In this document: piece by piece, positions 29,991 through 38,400 of the stretch
How the letters are laid out: each line of letters opens with the position of its first letter
Numbering within the stretch: the first letter of the stretch is position 1
Source: Streptomyces showdoensis
GTDB lineage: Bacteria > Actinomycetota > Actinomycetes > Streptomycetales > Streptomycetaceae
Length of the DNA: 64,000 nucleotides
Assembly (NCBI RefSeq): GCF_039535475.1
Contig: NZ_BAAAXG010000026.1
Coordinates: forward strand, 2,537,501 to 2,601,500
Direction: 5' to 3'
Made by a program: the position numbers and the translations under genes
The notes under the pieces: model-generated
What the model was told of the DNA's origin: nothing
The model's database searches: none
The model's input: only the letters and a program-made list of their open reading frames with translations

Positions 29991-30909
29991 AGGTCTCCTC
30001 CGCCTTCCAGAAGTAGACGAACCCGCCGGCGAAGGCGAGCAGCGCCCAGCCGGCCGCCACCGCCCAGACGTGCGGCGGGAGCTGGGCGGCCGTGAAGCTC
30101 TCGACCAGCGCGAAGCGCAGCAGGTCGATGTACACGGCCGCCGGATTGCACTGCAGGGCCAGCACCACCGCGTGCGGGAAGCGTCCGCCGCCCGCCAGGT
30201 GCTGGATCGACCACATGACCCCGGAGGCGTACATCCAGGTGCGCAGCACGAAGGGCATCAGCTGCGCGATGTCCGGCGTGCGCGAGGCGAGCCGGGCCAT
30301 CACCAGGGCGAGCCCGGTGCTGAAGAGCGTCTGGAGCAGCAGCGCGGGGATCATGAGCAGCCAGCTCGGGCGCGGGAACTCGCCGAAGCAGAGCAGGATC
30401 ACGACCAGCGCGCCCAGCGAGAAGACCAGCTGCTGGAGCTGCTGGAGGGCGAGCGCGATGGGCAGGCTCGCGCGCGGGAAGTGCAGGGCGCGGACCAGGC
30501 CCAGGTTGCCGCTGATGGCCCTCGTGCCGGTCATGATCGTCTGTGAGGTGAAGGTCCATGCGAAGACGCCCGTGATCAGGAACGGGACGTAGTCGGGGAT
30601 GTTCCGCTGGACGTCCATGAGGACGCCGAAGATCGCGTAGTAGACGGCCGCGTTGAGCAGCGGGGTCATCACCTGCCAGACCTGGCCGAGCCGGGCCTGG
30701 CTGTACTGCGCGGTCAGCTTGGCCGTGGCGAAGGCGGTGATGAAGTGCCGCCGGGCCCAGAGCTGCCGCGCGTACGCGGGGAGCGGGGGGCGGGCGCCGC
30801 TCACGGTCAGGCCGTGGCGCCGGGCGAGGGCGCGGAGCTCCTCGGAGGTGGGGGGCGCGGGCGGTGCGGGGGGCCCGCCGGGTTTGTCGAGGGTGGTGGT
30901 CGTCGTCAC
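29977..30909 (-). CDS. Polysaccharide-export ABC transporter, permease (Wzm/TagG type)
   Basis: A 310-residue membrane protein starting MTTTTTLDKPGGPPAPPAP. A ~50-residue cytoplasmic proline-rich start is followed by the ABC-2 hallmark YARQLWARRHFITAFATAKLTAQYSQARLGQVWQVMTPLL with amphipathic helix, and six membrane segments (for example NAAVYYAIFGVLMDV, VPFLITGVFAWTF, LVFSLGALVVILLCF, ALLAFAGGFVYFW). It pairs with the ATP-binding protein whose start overlaps its end. The divergent TetR gene 219 bases away is a plausible regulator. Confidence 0.92.
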   Translation of the reverse strand: MTTTTTLDKPGGPPAPPAPPTSEELRALARRHGLTVSGARPPLPAYARQLWARRHFITAFATAKLTAQYSQARLGQVWQVMTPLLNAAVYYAIFGVLMDVQRNIPDYVPFLITGVFAWTFTSQTIMTGTRAISGNLGLVRALHFPRASLPIALALQQLQQLVFSLGALVVILLCFGEFPRPSWLLMIPALLLQTLFSTGLALVMARLASRTPDIAQLMPFVLRTWMYASGVMWSIQHLAGGGRFPHAVVLALQCNPAAVYIDLLRFALVESFTAAQLPPHVWAVAAGWALLAFAGGFVYFWKAEETYGRG

Positions 30910-31088
30910 GGGGATCGCCCTCGCTCTCGGCTCGGCTTCCGGGATGCGGCCCGGCTTTCGGGATCCGGCCCGGCCCTCGGCCCTGGGCTCGGCCCGTGCC
31001 TTCGCTCCCGGCTTCGATGGAACGGGTCCGTATCGTCGCTACGGGGAGAGTAGGGCGCTCCGACGTCGGAACGCAACCGTGTCGTCGT

Positions 31089-31121
31089 GACGTTTACGTC
31101 CAGGTAATCGCTGGCTAAAAT
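31089..31121 (+). promoter_or_regulatory. tetR promoter with overlapping palindromic operator candidate
   Basis: TAAAAT (31116-31121) is a good -10 box, with TTTACG (31093-31098) 17 bases upstream as a weak -35. The ATG at 31129 is seven bases after the -10, so the mRNA is probably leaderless. GACGT-TT-ACGTC (31089-31100), an inverted repeat of two 5-base arms, covers the -35 and would let the TetR protein repress its own gene and possibly the divergent transporter. Confidence 0.5.
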
Positions 31122-31128
31122 CCTGGGC

Positions 31129-31734
31129 ATGACGACACCTTCCCGGACCCCTCGCCGCACCCCCGCGGGAGCCGCCGTGCTCCGGGAGGACGTCACCGAG
31201 GCCATCCGCGCCGCCGTCTTCGAGGAGCTGGCCGCCGTCGGCTTCGCCCGGATGTCCATCGAGGGCATCGCCCGCCGCGCCGGGGTCGGCAAGACCGCCG
31301 TCTACCGCCGCTGGAAGTCCAAGCTCTCCCTGGTCCTCGACCTCGTCGGCGCCGTCGCCGTCCAGGGCCTGCCCGCGCCCGCCACCGGCTCGCTCCACGG
31401 GGACGTCCGCGCCCTCCTGGAGGTCGCCTCGCACGCCCTGCGCCACCCGGTGGCCTCGCAGGTCATCCCGGACCTGCTCGTCGAGGCGGTACGGAACCCC
31501 GAGATCGCCGAGGCCATCAAGGCCGCCCTCCTCGACGGCCGGCAGGGCGTCGTCGCCCAGGTCGTCCGCGAGGCCGTCGCCCGCGGCGAACTGCCCGAGG
31601 GCGCCGACCCGGACCGGGCCCTGGACCTGGTCGTCGGCCCGCTCTACTGGCGGCTCGTCGTGGTCCGCACCGAGACGCCGCAGGGCTACCTCGACGACCT
31701 CGCCCGCTCGGCGGTGGCGGCGCTCACCGCCTGA
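31129..31734 (+). CDS. TetR/AcrR-family transcriptional regulator
   Basis: A 201-residue repressor-type protein. The N-terminal helix-turn-helix at about residues 22-68 has VTEAIRAAVFEELAAVGFAR, MSIEGIARRAGVGKTAVYRR and WKSKLSLVLDLV. The C-terminal ligand domain resembles the TetR_C_16/33-type family with LLVEAVRNPEIAEAIKAALLDGRQ and PLYWRLVVVRTETP. The ligand is unknown. It is divergent from the polysaccharide exporter operon, which it probably controls together with itself. Probably translated from a leaderless mRNA. Confidence 0.92.
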   Translation: MTTPSRTPRRTPAGAAVLREDVTEAIRAAVFEELAAVGFARMSIEGIARRAGVGKTAVYRRWKSKLSLVLDLVGAVAVQGLPAPATGSLHGDVRALLEVASHALRHPVASQVIPDLLVEAVRNPEIAEAIKAALLDGRQGVVAQVVREAVARGELPEGADPDRALDLVVGPLYWRLVVVRTETPQGYLDDLARSAVAALTA

Positions 31735-31738
31735 GACC

Positions 31739-31798
31739 GGGGCCGGGGGCGAGTCCGGGGCCGGGGTCGGGTCTGGGGTCCGGTCCGGGGTCGGGGGG
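31739..31798. repeat. G-rich repeat tract between convergent genes
   Basis: Sixty bases with at least six runs of four or more G separated by short C/T spacers (for example GGGGCCGGGGG, CCGGGGCCGGGGTCGGG). The plus strand could form G-quadruplexes. It sits between the tetR stop and the convergent permease stop, where it may act as a block or slippery repeat. No canonical hairpin terminator is seen. Confidence 0.6.
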
Positions 31799-31815
31799 CT
31801 CCGCTCCGGACGGGC

Positions 31816-32682
31816 TCACTTCACCGCGCCCGCCATCACCCCGGACACGAACTGCCGCTGGAAGGCGAAGAAGACCAGCAGCGGGATCACCATCGACACG
31901 AACGCGCCCGGCGCCAGCACGTCGACGTTGTTGCCGAACTGGCGTACCTGCTGCTGGAGCGCGACCGTGATCGGCGGCGACTGCGCGTCCGCGAAGATCA
32001 GCGCCACCAGCATGTCGTTCCACACCCACAGGAACTGGAAGATGCCGAGCGAGGCGACCGCGGGGCCGCCCAGCGGCAGCACCACCCGGGTGAACAGGCG
32101 GATCTCGCCCGCCCCGTCCAGCCGGGCCGCCTCCAGGAGCTCGCGAGGGATCTCCGCGAAGAAGTTCCGCAGCAGGAAGATCGCGAACGGCAGGCCGAAG
32201 GCCGTGTGGAACAGCACCACGCCCAGGGTCGTCTCGAAGATCCCGACCGTGCCGAACAGCTTCGACACCGGCACCAGGGCCACCTGCACCGGGACCACGA
32301 GCAGGCCCACGACCACCAGGAACCACCAGTCCCGGCCGGGGAAGTCCAGCCAGGCGAAGGCGTATCCGGCGAGCGAGCCGAGCACGATGACCAGCAGGGT
32401 GGCCGGGACGGTGATCAGGACCGTGGAGAGCAGCGAGTCGGTGATCGTCTCGTTCGCGAGCAGGTGCCGGTAGTTCTCGGTGGTCAGCTGCGCGGGCGTG
32501 GCGAAGACCTGCCACCAGCCGCCCGAGGCGATGTCGGAGGGGGAGCGCAGCGAGGAGAGGAGCAGCCCCGCCGTCGGCAGCAGCCAGAACAGCGCCACCA
32601 GCACGAGGACGAGCCGTACGGCGCCGCCGGCGGCGCGGGCGGCGAGCCGGGACCCCAGGGGGCGGGCCGGGCGGGGGCTCAT
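31816..32682 (-). CDS. Carbohydrate ABC transporter permease (MalG/CUT1 type)
   Basis: A 288-residue membrane protein starting MSPRPARPLGSRLAARAAG. About six membrane segments and the EAA loop ELLEAARLDGAGEIRLFTRVVLPLGGP that docks on the ATPase identify a MalG-like permease of the CUT1 sugar family. Its start overlaps the stop of the upstream permease by four bases (ATGA). The long frame that continues upstream on this strand is the shadow of that permease and of the binding-protein gene. No ATPase gene is in the operon; as in many Streptomyces, a shared ATPase such as MsiK probably energises it. Confidence 0.93.
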   Translation of the reverse strand: MSPRPARPLGSRLAARAAGGAVRLVLVLVALFWLLPTAGLLLSSLRSPSDIASGGWWQVFATPAQLTTENYRHLLANETITDSLLSTVLITVPATLLVIVLGSLAGYAFAWLDFPGRDWWFLVVVGLLVVPVQVALVPVSKLFGTVGIFETTLGVVLFHTAFGLPFAIFLLRNFFAEIPRELLEAARLDGAGEIRLFTRVVLPLGGPAVASLGIFQFLWVWNDMLVALIFADAQSPPITVALQQQVRQFGNNVDVLAPGAFVSMVIPLLVFFAFQRQFVSGVMAGAVK

Positions 32683-33977
32683 CGGCGGGTCTCCCTTCGG
32701 GTGCGGCGCATCCGGCGGATGTTGAGCGCCATCACCGGCAGCACCAGCAGCAGGAGCAGCACGGCGATCGCCGAGCCCACCCCGAGGTCGGCGTCCGTGC
32801 CGAAGGACGAGCGGTACAGCTGGAGCGCCAGCACGTTGGCGTCGTCCTGCGCCGAGCCCGGCGCGATGATGAAGACCAGGTCGAAGACCTTCAGCACGTT
32901 GATCATCAGGGTCACGAGGACGACGGCGAGGACCGGCGCGAGCAGCGGGACGGTGATCCGGCGGAACACCTGCCACTCGTTCGCCCCGTCGACCCGGGCC
33001 GCCTCCAGGAGCTCGCGCGGCAGACCCGCGAGCCCCGCGGCGATCAGCACCATCGCGAAGCCGGCCCACATCCACACGTAACTGCCGATGATCGCGGGTG
33101 TGACGAGCGAGGGGCCGAGCCACTCCACCCCGTCGTACTGCTCGCGGAAGTTGCTCGCGGGGAGCCGCAGGACGGCCCCGTCGGCGGCCGGCGGCAGGAT
33201 GAACGTGCCGTCGGCGGCGGCCGTGGCGCGCGCGACGACGGTGCCGCCCTTCACCGCCTCGATCCGCAGCCCGTCGAGCCCGAGTTCGCGCGGGTCGACG
33301 ACGTTGGGCTTCCCGCCGCCGCCCCGGGTGAAGTCCAGCCAGGCGACCCCCGCGATCCCCTCGGCGGCGGGCGCCGGGGTACGGGCCGGGCGCGCGCCCT
33401 CCGGCATCTGCGCCGGCGCGACACCGATCAGCGGCAGCCGGGCGACCTCTCCGCCGCGCACCGGGGACCGGGTGACGTACGCCCCGCCGCCCGCCGCCTC
33501 CAGCGGGTGCACCGGCAGCGGGCGGGCCCGCGGGAAGCCCGAGGCCTCGGCGAAGGTGTCGTGCACGCCCACCCAGACCGCGTTGGCCACCCCGCGGTCC
33601 GGGTCCTGCTCGTACACCAGCCGGAAGATGATCCCGGCGGCGAGCATCGAGATGGCCATCGGCATGAAGACGACCAGCTTGAACGCCGTGCCCCAGCGCA
33701 CCCGTTCGGTGAGCACGGCGAAGACCAGACCGAGCGCCGTCGCCACGGTCGGGGCCACGACCACCCAGATCAGGTTGTTGCGGACGGCGGTGCGGATCGA
33801 CTCGTCGGTGAACAGGGCGACGTAGTTGTCCAGGCCGGCGAAGGACTCGCCGGACCGGTCGAGGAAGGAGCGCTGGACCGAGTACCCGATCGGGTAGACG
33901 ACCAGCGCGCCGAGCAGGACCAGCGCGGGCAGGAGGAAGGCGGCGGCGACGGCCGTCCCGCGGAACCGGTTGGCCAT
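32679..33977 (-). CDS. Carbohydrate ABC transporter permease (MalF-like) with a large inserted extracytoplasmic domain
   Basis: A 432-residue permease starting MANRFRGTAVAAAFLLPALV. Core marks are the first span at 10-30, three segments to about residue 120 (LVVFMPMAISMLAAGIIFRL), then the C-terminal spans and the EAA loop LLEAARVDGANEWQVFRRITVPLLAP at about 323-348. CUT1 permeases of this kind are usually about 300 residues; here about 140 extra residues (145-285) lie between the third and fourth spans, facing outside by topology. This insert includes a proline/alanine-rich part and a beta-rich stretch LRIEAVKGGTVVARATAAADG that resembles carboxypeptidase-regulatory-like folds. It ends where the next permease begins. 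Partner in the sugar transporter. Confidence 0.9.
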   Translation of the reverse strand: MANRFRGTAVAAAFLLPALVLLGALVVYPIGYSVQRSFLDRSGESFAGLDNYVALFTDESIRTAVRNNLIWVVVAPTVATALGLVFAVLTERVRWGTAFKLVVFMPMAISMLAAGIIFRLVYEQDPDRGVANAVWVGVHDTFAEASGFPRARPLPVHPLEAAGGGAYVTRSPVRGGEVARLPLIGVAPAQMPEGARPARTPAPAAEGIAGVAWLDFTRGGGGKPNVVDPRELGLDGLRIEAVKGGTVVARATAAADGTFILPPAADGAVLRLPASNFREQYDGVEWLGPSLVTPAIIGSYVWMWAGFAMVLIAAGLAGLPRELLEAARVDGANEWQVFRRITVPLLAPVLAVVLVTLMINVLKVFDLVFIIAPGSAQDDANVLALQLYRSSFGTDADLGVGSAIAVLLLLLVLPVMALNIRRMRRTRRETRR

Positions 33978-33980
33978 CGG

Positions 33981-35336
33981 TCAGCCCTTGTACGCCTTGG
34001 CGGCCTCGGCCTCCAGCCTGGCCTGGGTCCCCGCGATGTCCTTCGGGTTCTTCAGGAAGTCCTGGAGCGCCTTCCACTCGCCCTTGCCGGGCGTCCCGCC
34101 GAAGGACTGCGGCATCTGGTCCGACATGTCGAAGCGGAAGTCGTCGCCCGCCCCGATCAGGGCCGCCGCGATCTCCCGCTGCACGTCGTTCGGGTACGCG
34201 GCCTTGTCCAGGCCCTTGTTGGGGGAGAGGAAGCCGCCCTCGCCCGCCCAGATCCGCGCCGCCGCGGGCGAGGCCAGGAAGGTCAGCAGCGCCTGCGCCG
34301 CCCTGCCGTCCTTGAGCGCCACGGCCGCGTCGCCGCCGGTCACCACCGGGGCCGTGCCGCCGTCGCCGACGGCCGGGAAGGGGAAGACCTTCGCGTCCTT
34401 GCCGATCTCGGCACCGGTCTGCGCGATGTTGACCGCGGAGAAGTCGCCCTCGAAGACCATCGCGGCCTTCGCCCGGTCGCCGCCGGTGAAGGTCTGGGTC
34501 ACGGAGACCGGGAACTCCGTCTGCAGCGCGCCGTCGGTCCCGCCCGCCAGCAGCGCCGGCTTGCCGAACAGTTCGGCGAGCGTCGTCAGGGCGCGGGTCA
34601 CGGACGGGTCCGTCCACGGGATGGTGTGCTTCGCCAGCCGGTCGTACTTCTCGGGACCGGCCTGGGAGAGGTAGACGTTCTCGAACCAGTCGGTGAGGGT
34701 CCAGCCGTCCGCTCCGCCGACGGAGACCGGGGTGACGCCGGAGGCCGAGATCGTGTCGGCGGTGGCGAGGAATTCCTTCCAGGTCTTCGGCTCGCTCGCG
34801 CCGGCGTTCTCGAAGGCGGCGGTGTTGTACCAGACCAGGGACTTGTTGGCGGCCTTGAAGTACACCCCGTACGGGGTGCCGTCGACCGCGCCGAGGTCCT
34901 GCCAGCCCTTCGCGTAGTTCTTCGCCAGCTGCGCCCTGGCCTCCGGGCCGAGCGGCTTGAGCCACTTCTGCGCGACGGCCTGCCGGATCGCGCCGACCTG
35001 CGGCAGCAGCGCCACGTCGGGCGGGGAGCCGCCGGCGATCTTCGTGCCGAGGAAGTTCACGATCGGGTCCTGCGCCGGCACGAAGATCACCGTCGCGCCC
35101 GTGCGCTTCTCGAACTCCTTCAGGACCTTGCCGAAGTTCTCCTGCTCGGGGCCGGTCCAGACGGCGGCGACCTCGATCTTCTGGCCCGCCAGGTTCGGTA
35201 AGGAGAGCCCGTCCCCGGCGGCGCTCGGGGTGTGCGAGGGGCCGATGTCCGTGTGGGAGCCGCCTCCGCAGCCCGCCGCCATGAGGACGGCGACCGCCGT
35301 CACCGCGCCGATCCGAAGAGTTCCGCCACCACGCAT
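33981..35336 (-). CDS. Extracellular solute-binding lipoprotein of the sugar ABC transporter, with a TTA codon
   Basis: A 451-residue binding protein. The signal peptide ends with lipobox MAAGC (cysteine at residue 23), followed by a glycine/serine linker. Residues ~55-450 show a bacterial family-1 solute-binding fold: GQKIEVAAVWTGPEQENFGKVLKEFEKRTGATV, GGSPPDVALLPQ, YGVYFKAANKSLVWYNTAAFENAGASEPKTWKEF and FEGDFSAVNIAQ. It captures a sugar or oligosaccharide outside the cell for the two permeases downstream, whose genes begin three bases after its stop. Codon 46 is TTA (35201-35199), one of only two I find in genes of this window, so translation should depend on the bldA leucyl-tRNA. Substrate is unknown. 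Confidence 0.92.
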   Translation of the reverse strand: MRGGGTLRIGAVTAVAVLMAAGCGGGSHTDIGPSHTPSAAGDGLSLPNLAGQKIEVAAVWTGPEQENFGKVLKEFEKRTGATVIFVPAQDPIVNFLGTKIAGGSPPDVALLPQVGAIRQAVAQKWLKPLGPEARAQLAKNYAKGWQDLGAVDGTPYGVYFKAANKSLVWYNTAAFENAGASEPKTWKEFLATADTISASGVTPVSVGGADGWTLTDWFENVYLSQAGPEKYDRLAKHTIPWTDPSVTRALTTLAELFGKPALLAGGTDGALQTEFPVSVTQTFTGGDRAKAAMVFEGDFSAVNIAQTGAEIGKDAKVFPFPAVGDGGTAPVVTGGDAAVALKDGRAAQALLTFLASPAAARIWAGEGGFLSPNKGLDKAAYPNDVQREIAAALIGAGDDFRFDMSDQMPQSFGGTPGKGEWKALQDFLKNPKDIAGTQARLEAEAAKAYKG

Positions 35337-35457
35337 CCGAGCCCCGCCTCTCCCGCGTTTCCTGGTCCCGTGGGCTCAGGTCTACGCCCGGCGCCCGGGC
35401 CCCGCAATACCGCCTTCCGCGGCAAGCGGGGGATCGTGATGGGCTCGTGACGTGCCG

Positions 35458-38400
35458 TCAGGCGTGCGTGGGCGAGGTCAGCGGGGGTACGGGAGCGGCC
35501 TCGACGGACCGGGCGGCCCGGTCCAGGGCACTGGCGAGCAGGGCCAGGTCGGTCGGGCCGTTGCCCAGCTCGCGGACCGGGCGGCGGGTCGGCGGATCGC
35601 CCATCCGCTCCCACTCCAGCGGCACCACCGTCGGCCGCAGGGTCGCCGTGCGCGGGATGCGCCCGGTGACCCGGCCCGTCTGGAACGGCGTCACCCGGCC
35701 GTCGGGGTGCCCGAGCCGCCCCCGGCCCGGCTGCGGCTCGTCGGGGCCGGCCGTGGCGGGCGGCGGGTCGAGCACGATCCGCAGCCGCGCGCCGTGCGCC
35801 AGCTCCGTGTCCACCGTCCGGTCCGGGCGCGCCGACGCGGCGATCAGATGCACCCCGAGCCGGGCCCCGTGACGGGCCACCGCCTCCAGGGCGCGCACCA
35901 CCGACCCGGCCGCCGGACGGCCCGGCGCGCCGAGCGCCGGCGCGACCAGCGCGTCGAAGTCGTCGACGAGCACGACCAGCCGCGGCAGCGAGCCCGCCCC
36001 CTCCGCGGGCGGCTGCGAGCCCGCGGCCCCGCCGCCGTACAGGAGCTCGTCGCTCCGCGTGCGCTCGGTGCGCCCGCTGGGGAGGTACGTGAGGTCGTCG
36101 GCGCCCACGCGGTGGGTACGGGCGCTGGGCCGCTCGCCCAGGTCGCCCGCGCCCGGCCGGGCCGGCCGGCCGCCGGAGGGGTCGACCGGGCCGCCGCTCC
36201 CGTGCCGGGGCAGGCGGGCGCTCGGGGTGTCGCCGAGGTCTCCCGCGTCCGGGTACGGGTACGGGGTGCGGCTGCTCGTGCGGTCGCCGAGGTCACCGGT
36301 CCCGTGGCGGGGCAGGCGGGCGCTCGGGGCGTCGCCGAGCTCGCCGCCGCTGGTGCGCAGGGTGCGGCCGCTCGGGCGGTCGCCCAGGAGGTCGGAGCCG
36401 GGCGGCGGGGTGTGCGCGTCCGCGCCCGTGCGGTGGGTGCGGGTACTGGGGAGGTCGCCGAGCTCGCCCGTACCCGGGTAGGGGGTGCGGGTGCTCGCGC
36501 GGTCGGAGAGGTCGTTCGTCCCCGGGTAGGGCGTGCGGGCGCTCGTGCGGTCGCCGAGCTCCCCGGTCCCGTGGCGGGGCAGGCGGGCGCTCGGGGTGTC
36601 GCCGAGCTCGCCGCCGCCGGTGCGCAGGGTGCGGCCGCTCGGGCGGTCGGTCAGGTCCGCCGCGCCCGCGCGGGCGTCCGGGACGCGGGCGGTGGCGCGG
36701 GCCGCCGGGGAGACGGACTCGGCGGCGCTCGCCGTGCGCTGCCCGATCAGGCGGCCCGAACGGCGGTCCGCGAAGTGCGCGTCGCCGAGCAGCTCCGCGC
36801 GGCGCTTCAGCTCGCCGCCCAGCGCCTGCGCGAACTCCCGCATCCGCACCGGGTCGGAGGCGACCAGGTGCTCCGTGACGTGCGGCAGCTCCGTACAGGC
36901 CGCGAGGCCCTCGCCGCGCTCGCCGCCCGCGCCGTCGACCAGCAGCAGCCCCAGCCGGTCGGGGCGTCCGCCCGCCGCCAGGGAGGCGGCGATGGCGCGC
37001 AGCAGCTCCGTGCGGCCGCTGCCCGCCGGGCCCTCGATCAGCAGGTGCGGGCCCTCCGCCGTGAGGTCGACGGCCACCGGCCCGCGCGGGCCCGCGCCGA
37101 GCACCGCCGTGCCGTCCGCGGCCGAGGCCCAGCGCGCCATCAGCGACGCCGGGGTGGCCCGGGCCAGGCCCAGCTCGTCCAGGAGCCGGGCCGAGGGCGG
37201 CAGCGCGGCGGACCGCCCCTGCCCCGCGCCCGCGGCCGTCTCCGTGCGCAAGGGGGCCAGTGCCCGCCCGAACCGGTCCGCCCACGCCACCGACACCGCG
37301 TCCACGACGCCGACCGTGCCGTGCCCCGCGACCCGGCCGCCGGCCGTCCGCAGCAGCCGCAGCGCCGTGGCCACGTCGCCGCTGAGCAGCGCCGCCGCCC
37401 CGCAGTCGCGGAACGCGAAGGAGGCGGCGCACGCCTCCTCGTACGTCGCCGCCACCGGGGAGGCGGGCGAGGCCGAGGGGGCCTCGGCGAGACAGAGCAG
37501 GTGGATGCCCGCGGCGGCGCCCGCCCCGGCGAGCCGCGCCGCCGTCTCGCGCAGCGCGGCGGAGCCCGGGTCGCCGTCCACGATCACGACCGTCGCCGGT
37601 CCCTCGTGGTGCGCGGCCGCCTCGGCGACCGTCGCCCGGTCCGCGCTGGGCCAGCCGGCGCCGAGCGGGCCGTCGTCCAGGCGCCGGGTCAGCTCGGTCA
37701 GCCGCGCCTGCGCCTGCTCGCGGTCGTACGCGAGGAGCAGCCGGCAGTCCTGGCCGTGCCCGGGCCGCACGTGCGGGAGCCAGCCGAGCCAGCCCCAGGC
37801 CCGGCGCCGCTCCTCCAGGGGGCGGTTCCGGTCGGCGCTGATCAGCACGATCTCCAGGTCGCCGGGGGAGTGCAGCGCGGCCAGCTGGGCGACGACCGAG
37901 CGGGCCAGGCCGGCGAGCCGCCCGCCCGGACCGGCGAGGCCCAGCGAACCGGCCTCGCGCAGACCGACCGTGACGGGTACTCCGGAGAGCTCGGCGCGGT
38001 CCGTCGTGCCGAGCCGGACCACCAGGGCCTCGGGGTGGTCGAGGCCCCGCTCCCACAGCCGCCGGCCGGGGCCGAGGGCGGTGAGCAGGACGGCGGCCGG
38101 GTCGGGCCAGCTGTCGGGCGAGGGCGCGGGGCCCGCCGCGGCGGTGCCGGGCAGGCTGCCGGGCCGGGACTCGGCGAAGGCGGGCACCGGGGCCACGCCG
38201 TACTCGCCGGTGCGGGTCGCGTCGTCCTTGCCGCCCGCGAGCCGCCGGGCCCAGGCGCCGAGCCCGCGCTTGCGGCCCTGGCGGGTCCGGCTGTGCGCCT
38301 CGATCTCGGTCTCTCCCTCGGACTCCGGGAGCTCCTGGGCGCGAGCGTGGCCGTTGCCCGGGGCGTCGCCCGGGGAGCCGGGGGAGCCGGCGGTGAGGCC

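Noticed and set aside
31816..34965. A 1049-codon minus-strand frame suggesting a giant permease fusion
   Set aside because: Only the last 288 codons resemble a protein family; the rest is the shadow of the MalF-like permease and binding-protein genes, and a good ATG with ATGA overlap exists at 32682.
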